From NCBI RefSeq assembly GCF_030643905.1, contig NZ_CP121446.1:2772001-2836000 (forward strand): a stretch of DNA of 64,000 nt. Direction: 5' to 3'. Shown in pieces: positions 50,875 through 59,709 of the stretch. Under the pieces are notes generated by a model, which was given only the letters and a program-made list of their open reading frames with translations, had not been told where the DNA came from and searched no databases. This stretch comes from Flavobacterium sp. IMCC34852 (lineage in GTDB: Bacteria; Bacteroidota; Bacteroidia; Flavobacteriales; Flavobacteriaceae). The position numbers were made by a program, and so were the translations under genes. Numbering within the stretch: position 1 is the first letter of the stretch; every line of letters starts with the position of its first letter.

Positions 50875-51670
50875 GCGGATTTTCCTTAATGCCTTTTTTA
50901 AACACTTTACGAATACACATTCTCAGGAAAGTATCGGTTCTCAGCACCAAATCGGTTATTTTATTTTCGGGCCGACCTCGAAATGAAGTCACGTGAAATC
51001 TATCCGAATCAAGTAATGGCTGTTGGGAAAAATAATAATTAGAAACACAACGGCGATAACCGTCAAAAACCACCGGCGAAACCGAGTGCAGTGAATTGTT
51101 GTGTGTTTCCATAATGACCAAACGATTGAATTTACTGTGAATGGTGATTTGCTTTTGCTCTAAACCGTTGGGCCAAAGCTCGAGATTGCCTCCATATTCT
51201 TCCTGCCAATCGGGTGTTACATAATACAGTAAATTGAGCACACGCCACAAATTGCGGTCTTTGTCATGTGAATTGTCTAAGTGCGGATTGAGAAACTGCT
51301 TCTTCCCCATCATCGAAATCCCGCCGGCGTATAAATGATCATCGGGAATTGGATTTTTGATGCCGCTGATTTCACCAATAATATCAACTATTCTTTGGTC
51401 TTGAAAGGCAAAAATAATTTCTTCCAACAAAGACTCGTATAAGTTCATTTGGGCCGCAACATATTTGTCTTCACGCAGGCTTTTTTTCAAAACCATTTGG
51501 TTAGGTTCAGGAAAAACTTGGGCTATTTTATGAGCAATGTTTTCCGGTAATAAATCATCAACAAAGAAATACCCAATATTGGAATCGGACTGTTCAAATT
51601 GAAATTTCAGCCTTTCTTTCTCCAGGTTAAGTTTCTCAAAAATAAGATTTGCTAAATCAATTCGGTTCAT
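50852..51670 (-). CDS. 2-oxoglutarate-Fe(II) oxygenase
   Basis: 272 residues. The iron triad HxD...H is visible as His130-Asp132 (FLNPHLDNSHDKD) and His195 (SLHSVSPV), with Arg206/207 positioned for 2-oxoglutarate. Other family blocks are LYYVTPDWQEEYGGNLELWP and NRLVIMETHNNSLH. It probably hydroxylates a protein or sugar substrate. It is the upstream gene of the pair with the membrane protein, with overlapping ends, so the two likely serve the same surface structure. Confidence 0.85.
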   Translation of the reverse strand: MNRIDLANLIFEKLNLEKERLKFQFEQSDSNIGYFFVDDLLPENIAHKIAQVFPEPNQMVLKKSLREDKYVAAQMNLYESLLEEIIFAFQDQRIVDIIGEISGIKNPIPDDHLYAGGISMMGKKQFLNPHLDNSHDKDRNLWRVLNLLYYVTPDWQEEYGGNLELWPNGLEQKQITIHSKFNRLVIMETHNNSLHSVSPVVFDGYRRCVSNYYFSQQPLLDSDRFHVTSFRGRPENKITDLVLRTDTFLRMCIRKVFKKGIKENPHVYKKDQ

Positions 51671-51733
51671 AGTGATAATATTGCCAAAAAATATATTTCT
51701 TTGTAAAGGTATTACTTAATTCTGTTTTTCTAA

Positions 51734-52630
51734 ATGATTTCAATCCTTATTCCAACATACAATTTCAATACACTACCGCTGGTAGAAGAATTACACAAGC
51801 AGGCCGTTTTGGAAAATATTGATTTTGAAATCATTGTCGTTGATGATGCTTCCCCTATAAACGAAGTTACAGAAATTAATTCCAAAATTAACCTCTTGTC
51901 TCAATGTCGTTTTGAGCGTAATGAAACCAATTTAGGTCGAGGACAAAATCGGAATTTACTGATTTCAAAAGCCCAATATGATTGGGTATTATTGATGGAT
52001 TGTGACATGTATCCGAAAAGCAAAAACTTTCTCAAAATTTATTTGAAAAGCCTGGCCAAAAGCAACAATAAAGTGGTTTTCGGTGGTTTGATTTACTTTG
52101 ATGAGAAACCCAAAGATGATGAAGTATTGCGATGGATATTTGGCAAAAACAGAGAAGAAATTCCTTTGAAAAAAAGATTGTCAAATCCGTATCATTACAC
52201 TTTAATTTCAAACATTTTGGTTCGAAAAGAAGTCTTGTTATCGCATCCTTTTGATAGAGATATATACCATTACGGCTATGAAGATATTGTCTTAATTTTA
52301 GGCTTAAAAAACCACCATATTCCGATTACCCATATTGAAAATCCGGCTTTTCACCTAAACTTGGAGAAATCAGCCGTTTTTTTAGAAAAGTTCCACTATT
52401 CACTCCAGAATTTAAAACAGATTATCGACAAAAAAATTATTCATCCAGAGGATACTACATTGACAAAAACCTATGTCAAGATAGAACAATTGAAATTGGT
52501 TGGTTTTGCGACTTTTCTTTTTAAAATCTTCAAGAAGTTATTTATCAAAAACTTACTGTCCAAAAACCCTTCGATATTCTTATTTGACCTTTATCGATTG
52601 GGGTATTTTTGCCAACTAAACCATCGCTGA
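51734..52630 (+). CDS. Glycosyltransferase family 2
   Basis: 298 residues. The GT-A fold opens MISILIPTYNFNTLPLVEELH and continues IIVVDDASPINE. The DxD-like metal site is MDCDMYP, and FGGLIYFDE follows. The C-terminal helix region (about 240-290) is amphipathic and could lie on the membrane. It transfers a sugar from a nucleotide donor in assembly of a surface polysaccharide. It is divergent from the oxygenase across 63 bases, and its stop overlaps the next GT2 by one base. Confidence 0.92.
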   Translation: MISILIPTYNFNTLPLVEELHKQAVLENIDFEIIVVDDASPINEVTEINSKINLLSQCRFERNETNLGRGQNRNLLISKAQYDWVLLMDCDMYPKSKNFLKIYLKSLAKSNNKVVFGGLIYFDEKPKDDEVLRWIFGKNREEIPLKKRLSNPYHYTLISNILVRKEVLLSHPFDRDIYHYGYEDIVLILGLKNHHIPITHIENPAFHLNLEKSAVFLEKFHYSLQNLKQIIDKKIIHPEDTTLTKTYVKIEQLKLVGFATFLFKIFKKLFIKNLLSKNPSIFLFDLYRLGYFCQLNHR

Positions 52631-53556
52631 TGCCTTACTTTTCAATAGTCATACCGGTCTTTAACAAAGAAGAATTTGTGGGCAACACCTTGAAAAGTGT
52701 GCTGAGCCAAACCTTTTTCGACTATGAAATCATCATCGTTAACGACGGTTCAACAGACAACAGTGAAGCCATCATTAATTCATTTTCAGACGAAAGAATT
52801 CAGTATTTTTTTAAAAAAAATGAAGGCGTAGCCGCAGCGAGAAACTTCGGTATTGACAAGGCTAAAGGTGCGTTTATTTGTTTCTTAGATGCAGATGATT
52901 TTTGGCATCCCGATTTTTTGAAAACCACGCATAGCTACATTCAAAAATTTCCCGAGCAAAAAGTTTTTGCTTGTGCTATTGAAATTGAAACTCAAAACAA
53001 AACCTTTCCGGCAAATTATTCTATTGCTAAAAAAGGAGATTTTGAAATCGTTGATTTCTTTGACGCTAGTCAGAAAGAATGTGTGTTATGGACTTCAAGT
53101 GTCGTAATTCATAAAAGTGTTTTCGAAACGGTTGGAAATTTTGATACTAAAATTAAAAAAGGAGAAGATACCGAGTTGTGGATTCGCATAGGTTTGCAAT
53201 ATCCGATTGTATTTATTTGGAGAATTTTGGCGCGCTATGTTTATGATCAAAGTAGTGTTTCCCGTAATTTGAATTACTATTTCGAACCTTATACTTTTGA
53301 AAAATACGCTTCCGAAGAAAAGCAAAACCCAAAGCTGAAGCAATATTTAGATTTGAACCGATTTTCGGCTGTGATCAAATGCAAACTCAGTGGTGATATA
53401 AAAACTGCCAAAGCGATTTACAAACAAATTGATTTGGACACCATCGGCTGGAAAAAAGTAATTCTATTGCAATTACCGAGTATTGTTGTGAAATTTTTGG
53501 TGGTTTTTAAAAACTTTTTAGCCCAAATCGGTTTAGGAAAATCAGTTTTTAGATAG
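52630..53556 (+). CDS. Glycosyltransferase family 2
   Basis: 308 residues from the ATG MPYFSIVIPVFNKEE, which overlaps the preceding stop codon by one base (TGATG). A TTG 21 bases upstream is rejected. Motifs are EIIIVNDGSTDNSE, the DxD site CFLDADDFWHPDF, and ARNFGIDKAKG. The second domain includes the acceptor-side GEDTELWIRIGLQYP. It is translationally coupled to the first GT2 and probably adds a neighbouring sugar. Its end overlaps fdtA on the other strand by 15 bases. Confidence 0.92.
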   Translation: MPYFSIVIPVFNKEEFVGNTLKSVLSQTFFDYEIIIVNDGSTDNSEAIINSFSDERIQYFFKKNEGVAAARNFGIDKAKGAFICFLDADDFWHPDFLKTTHSYIQKFPEQKVFACAIEIETQNKTFPANYSIAKKGDFEIVDFFDASQKECVLWTSSVVIHKSVFETVGNFDTKIKKGEDTELWIRIGLQYPIVFIWRILARYVYDQSSVSRNLNYYFEPYTFEKYASEEKQNPKLKQYLDLNRFSAVIKCKLSGDIKTAKAIYKQIDLDTIGWKKVILLQLPSIVVKFLVVFKNFLAQIGLGKSVFR

Positions 53557-53946
53557 CAGAAAATCCTGGTAGTCCCGAATATAATCCGCTTCTTCAAAAA
53601 CATCCGAAGCAATGACCAAACATACGGAACCCGAGGAAAAATTCTCCAACTCACGCCAAATGCCATTGGGAATCAACAAACCTTCATTGGGTTTGTTTAA
53701 AGTAACCGTTCTTTTAGTCTGACCATCGGTCAAAACTACATCAAAACTACCGCTCAAAGCCACTAAGAATTCCTGCTGTACTTTATGAGAATGACCACCG
53801 CGTTCCGCACCACTAGGCACATCATACAAATAATACACGCGTTTCATCGTGAATGGAATCACATCGCCTTCAATCACCGAAAGATTGCCGCGCGTGTCGT
53901 GGATTTTAGGAATATTCAGAATTTGGATGTCGGTTATTTTACTCAT
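53542..53946 (-). CDS. fdtA: Sugar 3,4-ketoisomerase (FdtA/QdtA/WxcM-like cupin)
   Basis: 134 residues from MSKITDIQILNIPK; a frame with eight extra residues is rejected. Cupin motifs include HDTRGNLSVIEG, RVYYLYDVPSGAERGGHSH (His52 and His54 in the active site) and LIPNGIWRELENFS. It isomerises dTDP-4-keto-6-deoxyglucose to the 3-keto sugar, the step before amination by an FdtB-type aminotransferase, which is encoded at 57555. Whether the product is the galacto (FdtA) or gluco (QdtA) form cannot be told from sequence. It overlaps the upstream glycosyltransferase by four bases. Confidence 0.85.
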   Translation of the reverse strand: MSKITDIQILNIPKIHDTRGNLSVIEGDVIPFTMKRVYYLYDVPSGAERGGHSHKVQQEFLVALSGSFDVVLTDGQTKRTVTLNKPNEGLLIPNGIWRELENFSSGSVCLVIASDVFEEADYIRDYQDFLLSKN

Positions 53947-55028
53947 TTTGTATTTAATAATTCCTGCCATTGTTGGGCAATGGTTGTCAAAGATAAATGT
54001 TCTACACTTTTCTTAGCATTATTTTTACAGTTTTGGTACAAATTATTGTCTTCAAAGAGTTTTTTGATGGCTTCTGCCAAAGCTTGTTCATTGTGATTTT
54101 CAACCAACAATCCGTTAAAATTATTTTGAATAATCTCTTTCGGACCGGTTTCACAATCTACAGAAATCACCGGTGTCCCAACCGCTAACGACTCAACTAT
54201 ACTCAGGGGAAAACCTTCAAAATAACTCGTCAAAACTGTGCTGTGTGCGTGCTGAATGTATGGCGTTATATTTTTTTGAAACGGCAACATTTCAACGCTG
54301 TCGCTTAATTTGAGTATATCGATTTTGGCCAAAATAAAATCTTTGTCGGCACCATCTCCAATAATCACAAGCTTTACGCCATTTTCATAGACTTTTGATT
54401 TTGAGAAAGCTATTAAAAGCAAGGTAAAATTCTTGATGTTTTCTTCTAATCTGCCAAAAAACAACAAGTATTTTTCGGGTAAATGCTTTGGTTTTTCCAT
54501 AACAGATTCCGTTACAACAACCGGATTGTAGATGGTTTGCGTATTGTTGAGTAGGTATTTATTTTTAATCGACTCTTCAATTCCTTTGGACACACATATC
54601 AGTTTTGTCGCATTTCGGTATAAATAATTCGCCCAAAAACAAGACTTTGGTATGTACATTTCCAGATTGGCACTGTGAATCATGAAATAAGTTTGGCGAT
54701 TGCCATAAATCCATTTGGTGAAAATCTCGCGCAATATCATTGGTCGGGAACGATTGTCGATGATGGTATCAATCTTATTTTCTGCCAAATACTTTGCGAT
54801 ATATTTTCCTTTTTTAATGGCTCTGAAAATACCTTTTTCTTTAACAAATAACTTTCCTAAATTGACCAATTCACCTTCATAGTCATAATCGACAACATCC
54901 AAAATAATAAGATGATGCACTTCATAACCCAAATCCTGCAACATCATGCTCAACAAACCGGCAAAACGCTCAGCGCCGCCCACACCAAGTGAAGCGGAAA
55001 CTATAGCTATTTTATGGTTGTTTTTCAT
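53943..55028 (-). CDS. Glycosyltransferase family 4
   Basis: 361 residues. The GT-B fold opens IAIVSASLGVGGAERFAGLL and has YLLFFGRLEENIKNFTLLL at the donor-domain start. The signature EGFPLSIVESLAVGTPVISVDCETGPKEII near 275-305 contains the EX7E-type Glu pair. It transfers an activated sugar with retention in polysaccharide assembly. It is the first gene of a unit with fdtA, whose start overlaps its stop. Confidence 0.93.
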   Translation of the reverse strand: MKNNHKIAIVSASLGVGGAERFAGLLSMMLQDLGYEVHHLIILDVVDYDYEGELVNLGKLFVKEKGIFRAIKKGKYIAKYLAENKIDTIIDNRSRPMILREIFTKWIYGNRQTYFMIHSANLEMYIPKSCFWANYLYRNATKLICVSKGIEESIKNKYLLNNTQTIYNPVVVTESVMEKPKHLPEKYLLFFGRLEENIKNFTLLLIAFSKSKVYENGVKLVIIGDGADKDFILAKIDILKLSDSVEMLPFQKNITPYIQHAHSTVLTSYFEGFPLSIVESLAVGTPVISVDCETGPKEIIQNNFNGLLVENHNEQALAEAIKKLFEDNNLYQNCKNNAKKSVEHLSLTTIAQQWQELLNTK

Positions 55029-55048
55029 TTCTTACTTATATTGCGGAG

Positions 55049-55064
55049 ATATTTGTCAAATATA
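55049..55064 (-). promoter_or_regulatory. -7 element of GT4-fdtA unit within a palindrome
   Basis: The minus strand has TATATTTG (plus 55057-55064). It overlaps a perfect palindrome, ATATTTG-T-CAAATAT, at 55049-55063. Confidence 0.5.
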
Positions 55065-55090
55065 GAAATATATTAGTTTAATCATTAAAG

Positions 55091-55130
55091 GTTCTCGATA
55101 CATCCCGATTAAAATCGGGATACTCGAACT
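55091..55130. repeat. Palindromic intergenic element
   Basis: ATCCCGATT at 55102-55110 and AATCGGGAT at 55113-55121 form an exact 9-bp stem with a two-base loop. Outer words GTTCTCGATAC and ACTCGAAC extend the symmetry. Elements of this look are dispersed in flavobacterial genomes (from memory). It lies between the divergent glycosyltransferases. Confidence 0.6.
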
Positions 55131-55146
55131 GACGAAAGCAGAAAAA

Positions 55147-56286
55147 ATGAAGATTTTACTCATTGGAGAATACAGTCGGCTACACAATTCTTTAAAAGAA
55201 GGTTTGCTTAAACTGGGAAATGACGTGACTCTCTTAGGTTTTAAAGATGGTTTCAAGGATTTTCCGGTCGATTTTCCTTTGGTTAAAAAATGGGATGATG
55301 GATTTTTGAAAAAAGTAAAATTGGCGGTTTTAAAACTGACCGGTTTTGATATTTCTTCTTACCTGACCTACAAACAATTCCAGGAAAACCAACAGCATTT
55401 TCAAGGGTTTGACGTAGTTCAACTCATTAATGAAAACAGTTTTTTTTGTGACTACAAACATGAAAAAAAGATCTTAAAATTCCTCTTCCAACACAATAAA
55501 AAAGTGTTCTTATTGTCTTGCGGTGATGATTATGTACATGTGAATTACAACTTCAATCATCCCGAAAATCCATCCGTTGTTCAGCCCTATTTGGCCGAAA
55601 AAATTGCTGACAACCATTTTTCGAATGTTTTAAAATTCAGAACCAAACCTTTTGAAAAACTGCACCATTACCTTTATCAAAACATAGCCGGTGTTATTGC
55701 TTCCGATTTGGATTATCACATTCCGTGGCAACACCATTCGAAGTATTTAGGACTGATTCCAAATCCGATAAACCTGAACAAGCTTCCTGAAAACATGCCT
55801 GAAATTGCTGACCGAGTAGTCATTTTTCATGGCATTAATCGGGAAAGTTATTTTAAAAAAGGCAATGATTTTTTTGAAAAAGCACTTGAAATTATCCAAC
55901 AAAAATATCCCGACAATGTAACGGTTTTGGTTAGCGAAAATGTACCCTACAAGTCGTACATCAACAGTTATGACAAAGCGCATATTATATTAGACCAACT
56001 ATACGGACACGATCAAGGTTATAATGCTTTGGAAGCAATGGCCAAAGGCAAAGTGGTTTTTACCAATGCAGAAGAATCTTTTGAAAAACATTACAACCTG
56101 AAAGAAAAAGTAGCTGTCAACGCCAAACCTGATGTGGATTATTTAGTCGAACAACTCTCCTTTTTGATTGAAAATCCGAATGAAATAAAGGCCATCGGAA
56201 AAAGAGCTCGAAATTTTATTGAAGCCGAACATGATTATTTGAAAATAGCCGAAAAGTATTTGGAAGTTTGGCGCTCAACAAACTAA
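55147..56286 (+). CDS. GT-B glycosyltransferase (GT4-like)
   Basis: 379 residues. It has an N-terminal domain (MKILLIGEYSRLHNSLKEGL, then FDVVQLINENSFF) and a C-terminal domain with RVVIFHGINRESYFKKGNDFFEKAL, HIILDQLYGHDQGYNALEAMAKGKVVF and a final segment EAEHDYLKIAEKYLEVW. The Glu in YNALEAMA matches the donor-phosphate contact of family 4-type enzymes. It ends four bases into the convergent flippase gene. The substrate is unknown. Confidence 0.85.
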   Translation: MKILLIGEYSRLHNSLKEGLLKLGNDVTLLGFKDGFKDFPVDFPLVKKWDDGFLKKVKLAVLKLTGFDISSYLTYKQFQENQQHFQGFDVVQLINENSFFCDYKHEKKILKFLFQHNKKVFLLSCGDDYVHVNYNFNHPENPSVVQPYLAEKIADNHFSNVLKFRTKPFEKLHHYLYQNIAGVIASDLDYHIPWQHHSKYLGLIPNPINLNKLPENMPEIADRVVIFHGINRESYFKKGNDFFEKALEIIQQKYPDNVTVLVSENVPYKSYINSYDKAHIILDQLYGHDQGYNALEAMAKGKVVFTNAEESFEKHYNLKEKVAVNAKPDVDYLVEQLSFLIENPNEIKAIGKRARNFIEAEHDYLKIAEKYLEVWRSTN

Positions 56287-57554
56287 AAAACAGTCTTTCT
56301 GAAATAGAATAATAAGGTCAGAAAGTAAACAAAATAAGTTACAGCATGTGCGATAACAGCACCTTCAACGCCATAAACTGAAATAAAATAAGTACTGGAA
56401 ACCCAAAGCACTGTCAAGGAAAAAAGCTCGGTTACTAGGAAAGCTTTAGTCATTTTTTTGGCAAAAAACTGATAGCCGAGAATCAAAGACATCGCTTTGA
56501 AAGCATCACCGAGAAGTTGCCAAAAAAACAAAGCCGAAACCGGATGGAATGATTTGGTGAGTAAAATAGGGATAATCCAATCTTTGAGAAAATACAAGAC
56601 GATTAATCCCAATAAAAAAACAGGAAATATGCCTTTATAGTAACTCCAAATTACTTTTTGGGTTTCCTGATTATCAGCAGACTTAGACAATTTCGGCAAA
56701 AAATAAACCGTAAGAATCGTGGATAGAAAAAGCAAATAATAAGACGATATTCTCGACATAGCTTCCCAATATCCGGCTTTATCATAGCCTAAATTCTGTA
56801 TAATATTATTTCTGATTAAAAGGTAAACGATTGGCCCTAAAACTGCCGCCACCAAGGTCATCAATGAATATTCCGCTAAATTTTTAATGATGGCGAAATC
56901 AAACTCTTTTAGAGAAACTTTTAATAAAGCTATTTTAGAATTGACAAAAAACAAAGTAATAAAAAACAAAATGGCCGGTGCCATGATGACTGATAATAAT
57001 GCCCCAAACTCCTGCCAATAACAGATTAAAGCAACCGACAAAAGCAAACCAAGAATATTTCCGTAAATATTGATTTTGATTACTTTCTTGAATTCTCCAA
57101 AACCATTTAAAACCGTAACCAAAAACAGCGAAGCGATATACCATGGCAAGCATAAAGCCAAAACTCTGAAAACCGATTGATACTTAAAATTAACTCCGAA
57201 GATTTTGTCATTCAAATAATCGGAAGTCCAAAAAAGAAAGCCTGAGAGCAATAGTGTAATCCCTAAAATCGAAATCACAACCGTAGATAAAAAAGTATTA
57301 ATTTTTTGCGGTTCCTTCTCATATTCGGCAACATACTTGATGATGCCATTCTGAAAACCCAAAGTAGCAACACTCTCGATTGAGGTTACAAAATTCCTTA
57401 AATTACCCACCAATGCCATCCCTGAAGGACCGACAAAAAGCGCTATGACTTTTGAACTTACAAAGCCTACAACGATTTTTATCAACACGCTTATACTATT
57501 TAAAGAAGTTACTTTAAACAGTTCTTTTTGCCGTATTTCAGTAATAAACTTCAA
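56283..57554 (-). CDS. Wzx-type polysaccharide flippase
   Basis: 423 residues with about twelve membrane helices, a MATE/MOP-family layout: helix 1 begins SVLIKIVVGFVSSKVIALFVGPSGMALVG, and later GSKVIAL-type and PLISKSAD-type loops are seen. It flips undecaprenyl-linked oligosaccharide units across the inner membrane for Wzy-type assembly. It begins directly after the aminotransferase gene (adjacent stop and start), so it belongs to the GNAT/aminotransferase unit. Confidence 0.9.
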   Translation of the reverse strand: MKFITEIRQKELFKVTSLNSISVLIKIVVGFVSSKVIALFVGPSGMALVGNLRNFVTSIESVATLGFQNGIIKYVAEYEKEPQKINTFLSTVVISILGITLLLSGFLFWTSDYLNDKIFGVNFKYQSVFRVLALCLPWYIASLFLVTVLNGFGEFKKVIKINIYGNILGLLLSVALICYWQEFGALLSVIMAPAILFFITLFFVNSKIALLKVSLKEFDFAIIKNLAEYSLMTLVAAVLGPIVYLLIRNNIIQNLGYDKAGYWEAMSRISSYYLLFLSTILTVYFLPKLSKSADNQETQKVIWSYYKGIFPVFLLGLIVLYFLKDWIIPILLTKSFHPVSALFFWQLLGDAFKAMSLILGYQFFAKKMTKAFLVTELFSLTVLWVSSTYFISVYGVEGAVIAHAVTYFVYFLTLLFYFRKTVF

Positions 57555-58652
57555 TTAGTATTGGTTTAAAATTTGAATCACATAACCAACTTCCTCTTCC
57601 GTCATTACCGGACTCAAAGGCAAACTTAAAACTTCCTGATGTATTTTTTCAGTGATCGGAAACGAAAGTGAATTCCATTGCGACAAAGCCTTTTGCTGGT
57701 GCGGCGGAACCGGATAATGAATTAAAGTTTCGATATCATTTTGCTTCAAATAATCCTGTAATGCTTGTCTGTTTTCCGTACGAATCACAAACAAATGAAA
57801 GACATGATTATCACTTCCATCCCAATAAGGTAAAGTAATTTTGTCGTTTTTGATTTCAGTCAAATACCGTTTAACAATGCTTTTTCGCGCTTCGTTTTCT
57901 TTATCCAAATGAGGCAATTTGACAGTCAAAAAAGCGGCTTGGAGTTCGTCTAAACGAGAGTTGACTCCGATAAATTCGTTGTAATATTTTTGTTCAGAAC
58001 CATAATTTCGCAAAGCGAAAAGCACTTTGGCCAAAGCATCATCATTCGTTGTAATCGCACCGGCATCGCCTAACGAACCGAGGTTTTTCCCGGGATAAAA
58101 ACTAAAGGCTGCGGCATTGGATAGATTTCCGGCTTTTACTTCTCCCATGGCTGCGCCGTGAGCTTGTGCCGAATCTTCAATTACCAACAAATTATGTTGC
58201 TTAGCGATGGCATTTATTTTATTCATTTCGGCCAATTGTCCGTAAAGATGAACCGCTAAAATAGCTTTGGTTTTGGAGGTTATTTTTTCAGCAATCAAAT
58301 CCGGATTGAGGTTGTAGGTTTCCAATTTGGGTTCAACCAAAACCGGAACCAAATCGGCTTGCAGAACGGCTAAAATACTGGCAATATAAGTATTCGCCGG
58401 AACGATAACCTCATCGCCTTTTTGTAATTTTCCCAATTCGATATAGGCTTTAAAAATCAACACCATGGCATCTAATCCGTTGCCTACACCTATGCAATAT
58501 TTTGCACCGCAGTACTGTGCAAAATTGCTTTCAAAAGCTTTAACTTCATCGCCTAAAACAAACCAACCTTTGTTTAAAACCTGTTGCATTTTCTCTTGAA
58601 AAGCAGCTTGATAAGGTAAATTGATTTTATGCAAGTCGAGGAATTTTATCAT
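57555..58652 (-). CDS. fdtB: DegT/DnrJ-family sugar aminotransferase (FdtB-like)
   Basis: 365 residues from [15 protein letters not shown]; an upstream extension of 13 residues is rejected. PLP enzymes of this family aminate nucleotide keto-sugars. The Schiff-base Lys is Lys189 in [10 protein letters not shown]. Asp160 ([10 protein letters not shown]) contacts the PLP ring, and [11 protein letters not shown] is near the N-terminus. It is the natural partner of FdtA encoded at 53542, giving a 3-amino-3,6-dideoxy sugar. The gene overlaps the acyltransferase-like gene upstream by four bases. Confidence 0.87.
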   Translation of the reverse strand: MIKFLDLHKINLPYQAAFQEKMQQVLNKGWFVLGDEVKAFESNFAQYCGAKYCIGVGNGLDAMVLIFKAYIELGKLQKGDEVIVPANTYIASILAVLQADLVPVLVEPKLETYNLNPDLIAEKITSKTKAILAVHLYGQLAEMNKINAIAKQHNLLVIEDSAQAHGAAMGEVKAGNLSNAAAFSFYPGKNLGSLGDAGAITTNDDALAKVLFALRNYGSEQKYYNEFIGVNSRLDELQAAFLTVKLPHLDKENEARKSIVKRYLTEIKNDKITLPYWDGSDNHVFHLFVIRTENRQALQDYLKQNDIETLIHYPVPPHQQKALSQWNSLSFPITEKIHQEVLSLPLSPVMTEEEVGYVIQILNQY

Positions 58653-59593
58653 AGTGCAATTTGATATATATTTTGGTAATAAAGCCCACAACCCAATTCT
58701 TTTTTTTGATTTAAAAGACCTTCGTTGTAACCCAATTCGCTGTCGTCATCTACAGTTCCCATATCAAAATAATCAAAAGTTTCACTAAACCCTTCAATCA
58801 AATGTATGAAAAGATAATCGAGTGCTCGGTGTTTCTTTCCATTTTCGGTGGTCGCGCCATATTGGGATTTGACCACTTTTGGGGTTTTAAAAATAGTGAT
58901 TCCGGCCAAAATTTCTTCATCGCGGTACAAATTGTATTGCTCAATATTTTGCGGGAATTTATGTTTTAAAAACGTTATTTCAGATAAGGTATGTAATGGT
59001 TTGGTATGGTATTTTTCAGCCAATAATGGCGTCAATACTTTGTCCCAAAAAGCGTCAAAATTGTCTTCTTTCTTTACAACCAAACCTTCAGATTGAAGCC
59101 TTCGGTAATGCTTTTTTTTGCTTTTGGAAATGGTATAAACGGATTTAAAATCTATGACGAGATTCATTTTTTTATCGGTGATTTTCGCGCCTTTTTCGAT
59201 AAAAAAACCACCAAAATCAAGGGTTTCGGTTTGATGGTAAAACGGAAGCATTTCTTTGATGACAAGCAGCTTTTTCTTTTCTTTCTTTAAAAAATCAATT
59301 ACGGCGGTATAAATCATTTCGAAAGCATCGCTTCCAACTGTTTGATTCAAAACAAAACCACCGTAAGTCAATCCGTTGTGAGAATAAACGCTATCTTCTA
59401 CGCAATTGGCCGGAACAATTGAAATCAATTTTTCCCCTTCAAAAACCAACAAAGAATAGTCCTGAAACCTATCAGAATGGTATTCCATAAAATCCCGATG
59501 AAACAAAAAAGTCGCATTTTGGGCAGTGCCTACAAAAGCATTCCAAAGCAAAAAATCATCCGAATGATAGCGTCTTACAGTATAGTTTTTCAC
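58649..59593 (-). CDS. GNAT/FemAB-like acyltransferase
   Basis: 314 residues forming two GNAT-like halves: [36 protein letters not shown] and the C-terminal [20 protein letters not shown] with [15 protein letters not shown]. The FemAB-style double fold transfers acyl groups, usually from acyl-CoA or aminoacyl-tRNA. It overlaps fdtB by four bases. In the Fuc3NAc route an acetyltransferase follows the aminotransferase, so this protein could fill that step, although it is not the hexapeptide-repeat type of FdtC. The acceptor is unproven. Confidence 0.75.
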   Translation of the reverse strand: MKNYTVRRYHSDDFLLWNAFVGTAQNATFLFHRDFMEYHSDRFQDYSLLVFEGEKLISIVPANCVEDSVYSHNGLTYGGFVLNQTVGSDAFEMIYTAVIDFLKKEKKKLLVIKEMLPFYHQTETLDFGGFFIEKGAKITDKKMNLVIDFKSVYTISKSKKKHYRRLQSEGLVVKKEDNFDAFWDKVLTPLLAEKYHTKPLHTLSEITFLKHKFPQNIEQYNLYRDEEILAGITIFKTPKVVKSQYGATTENGKKHRALDYLFIHLIEGFSETFDYFDMGTVDDDSELGYNEGLLNQKKELGCGLYYQNIYQIAL

Positions 59594-59709
59594 AGGTTGG
59601 GTTTAGACTTTGGAAAATTAAACATTTATTTTTTAATAGCATTCACTATACAAAAAATAAGAAATTCGAATTATTTACTTATTTTTAACCTACTAAATCG
59701 AATTTTGCC

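Noticed and set aside
53946..53970. Upstream ATG for fdtA
   Set aside because: It adds residues not seen in the family. The internal ATG overlaps the upstream stop by four bases, as expected for coupling.
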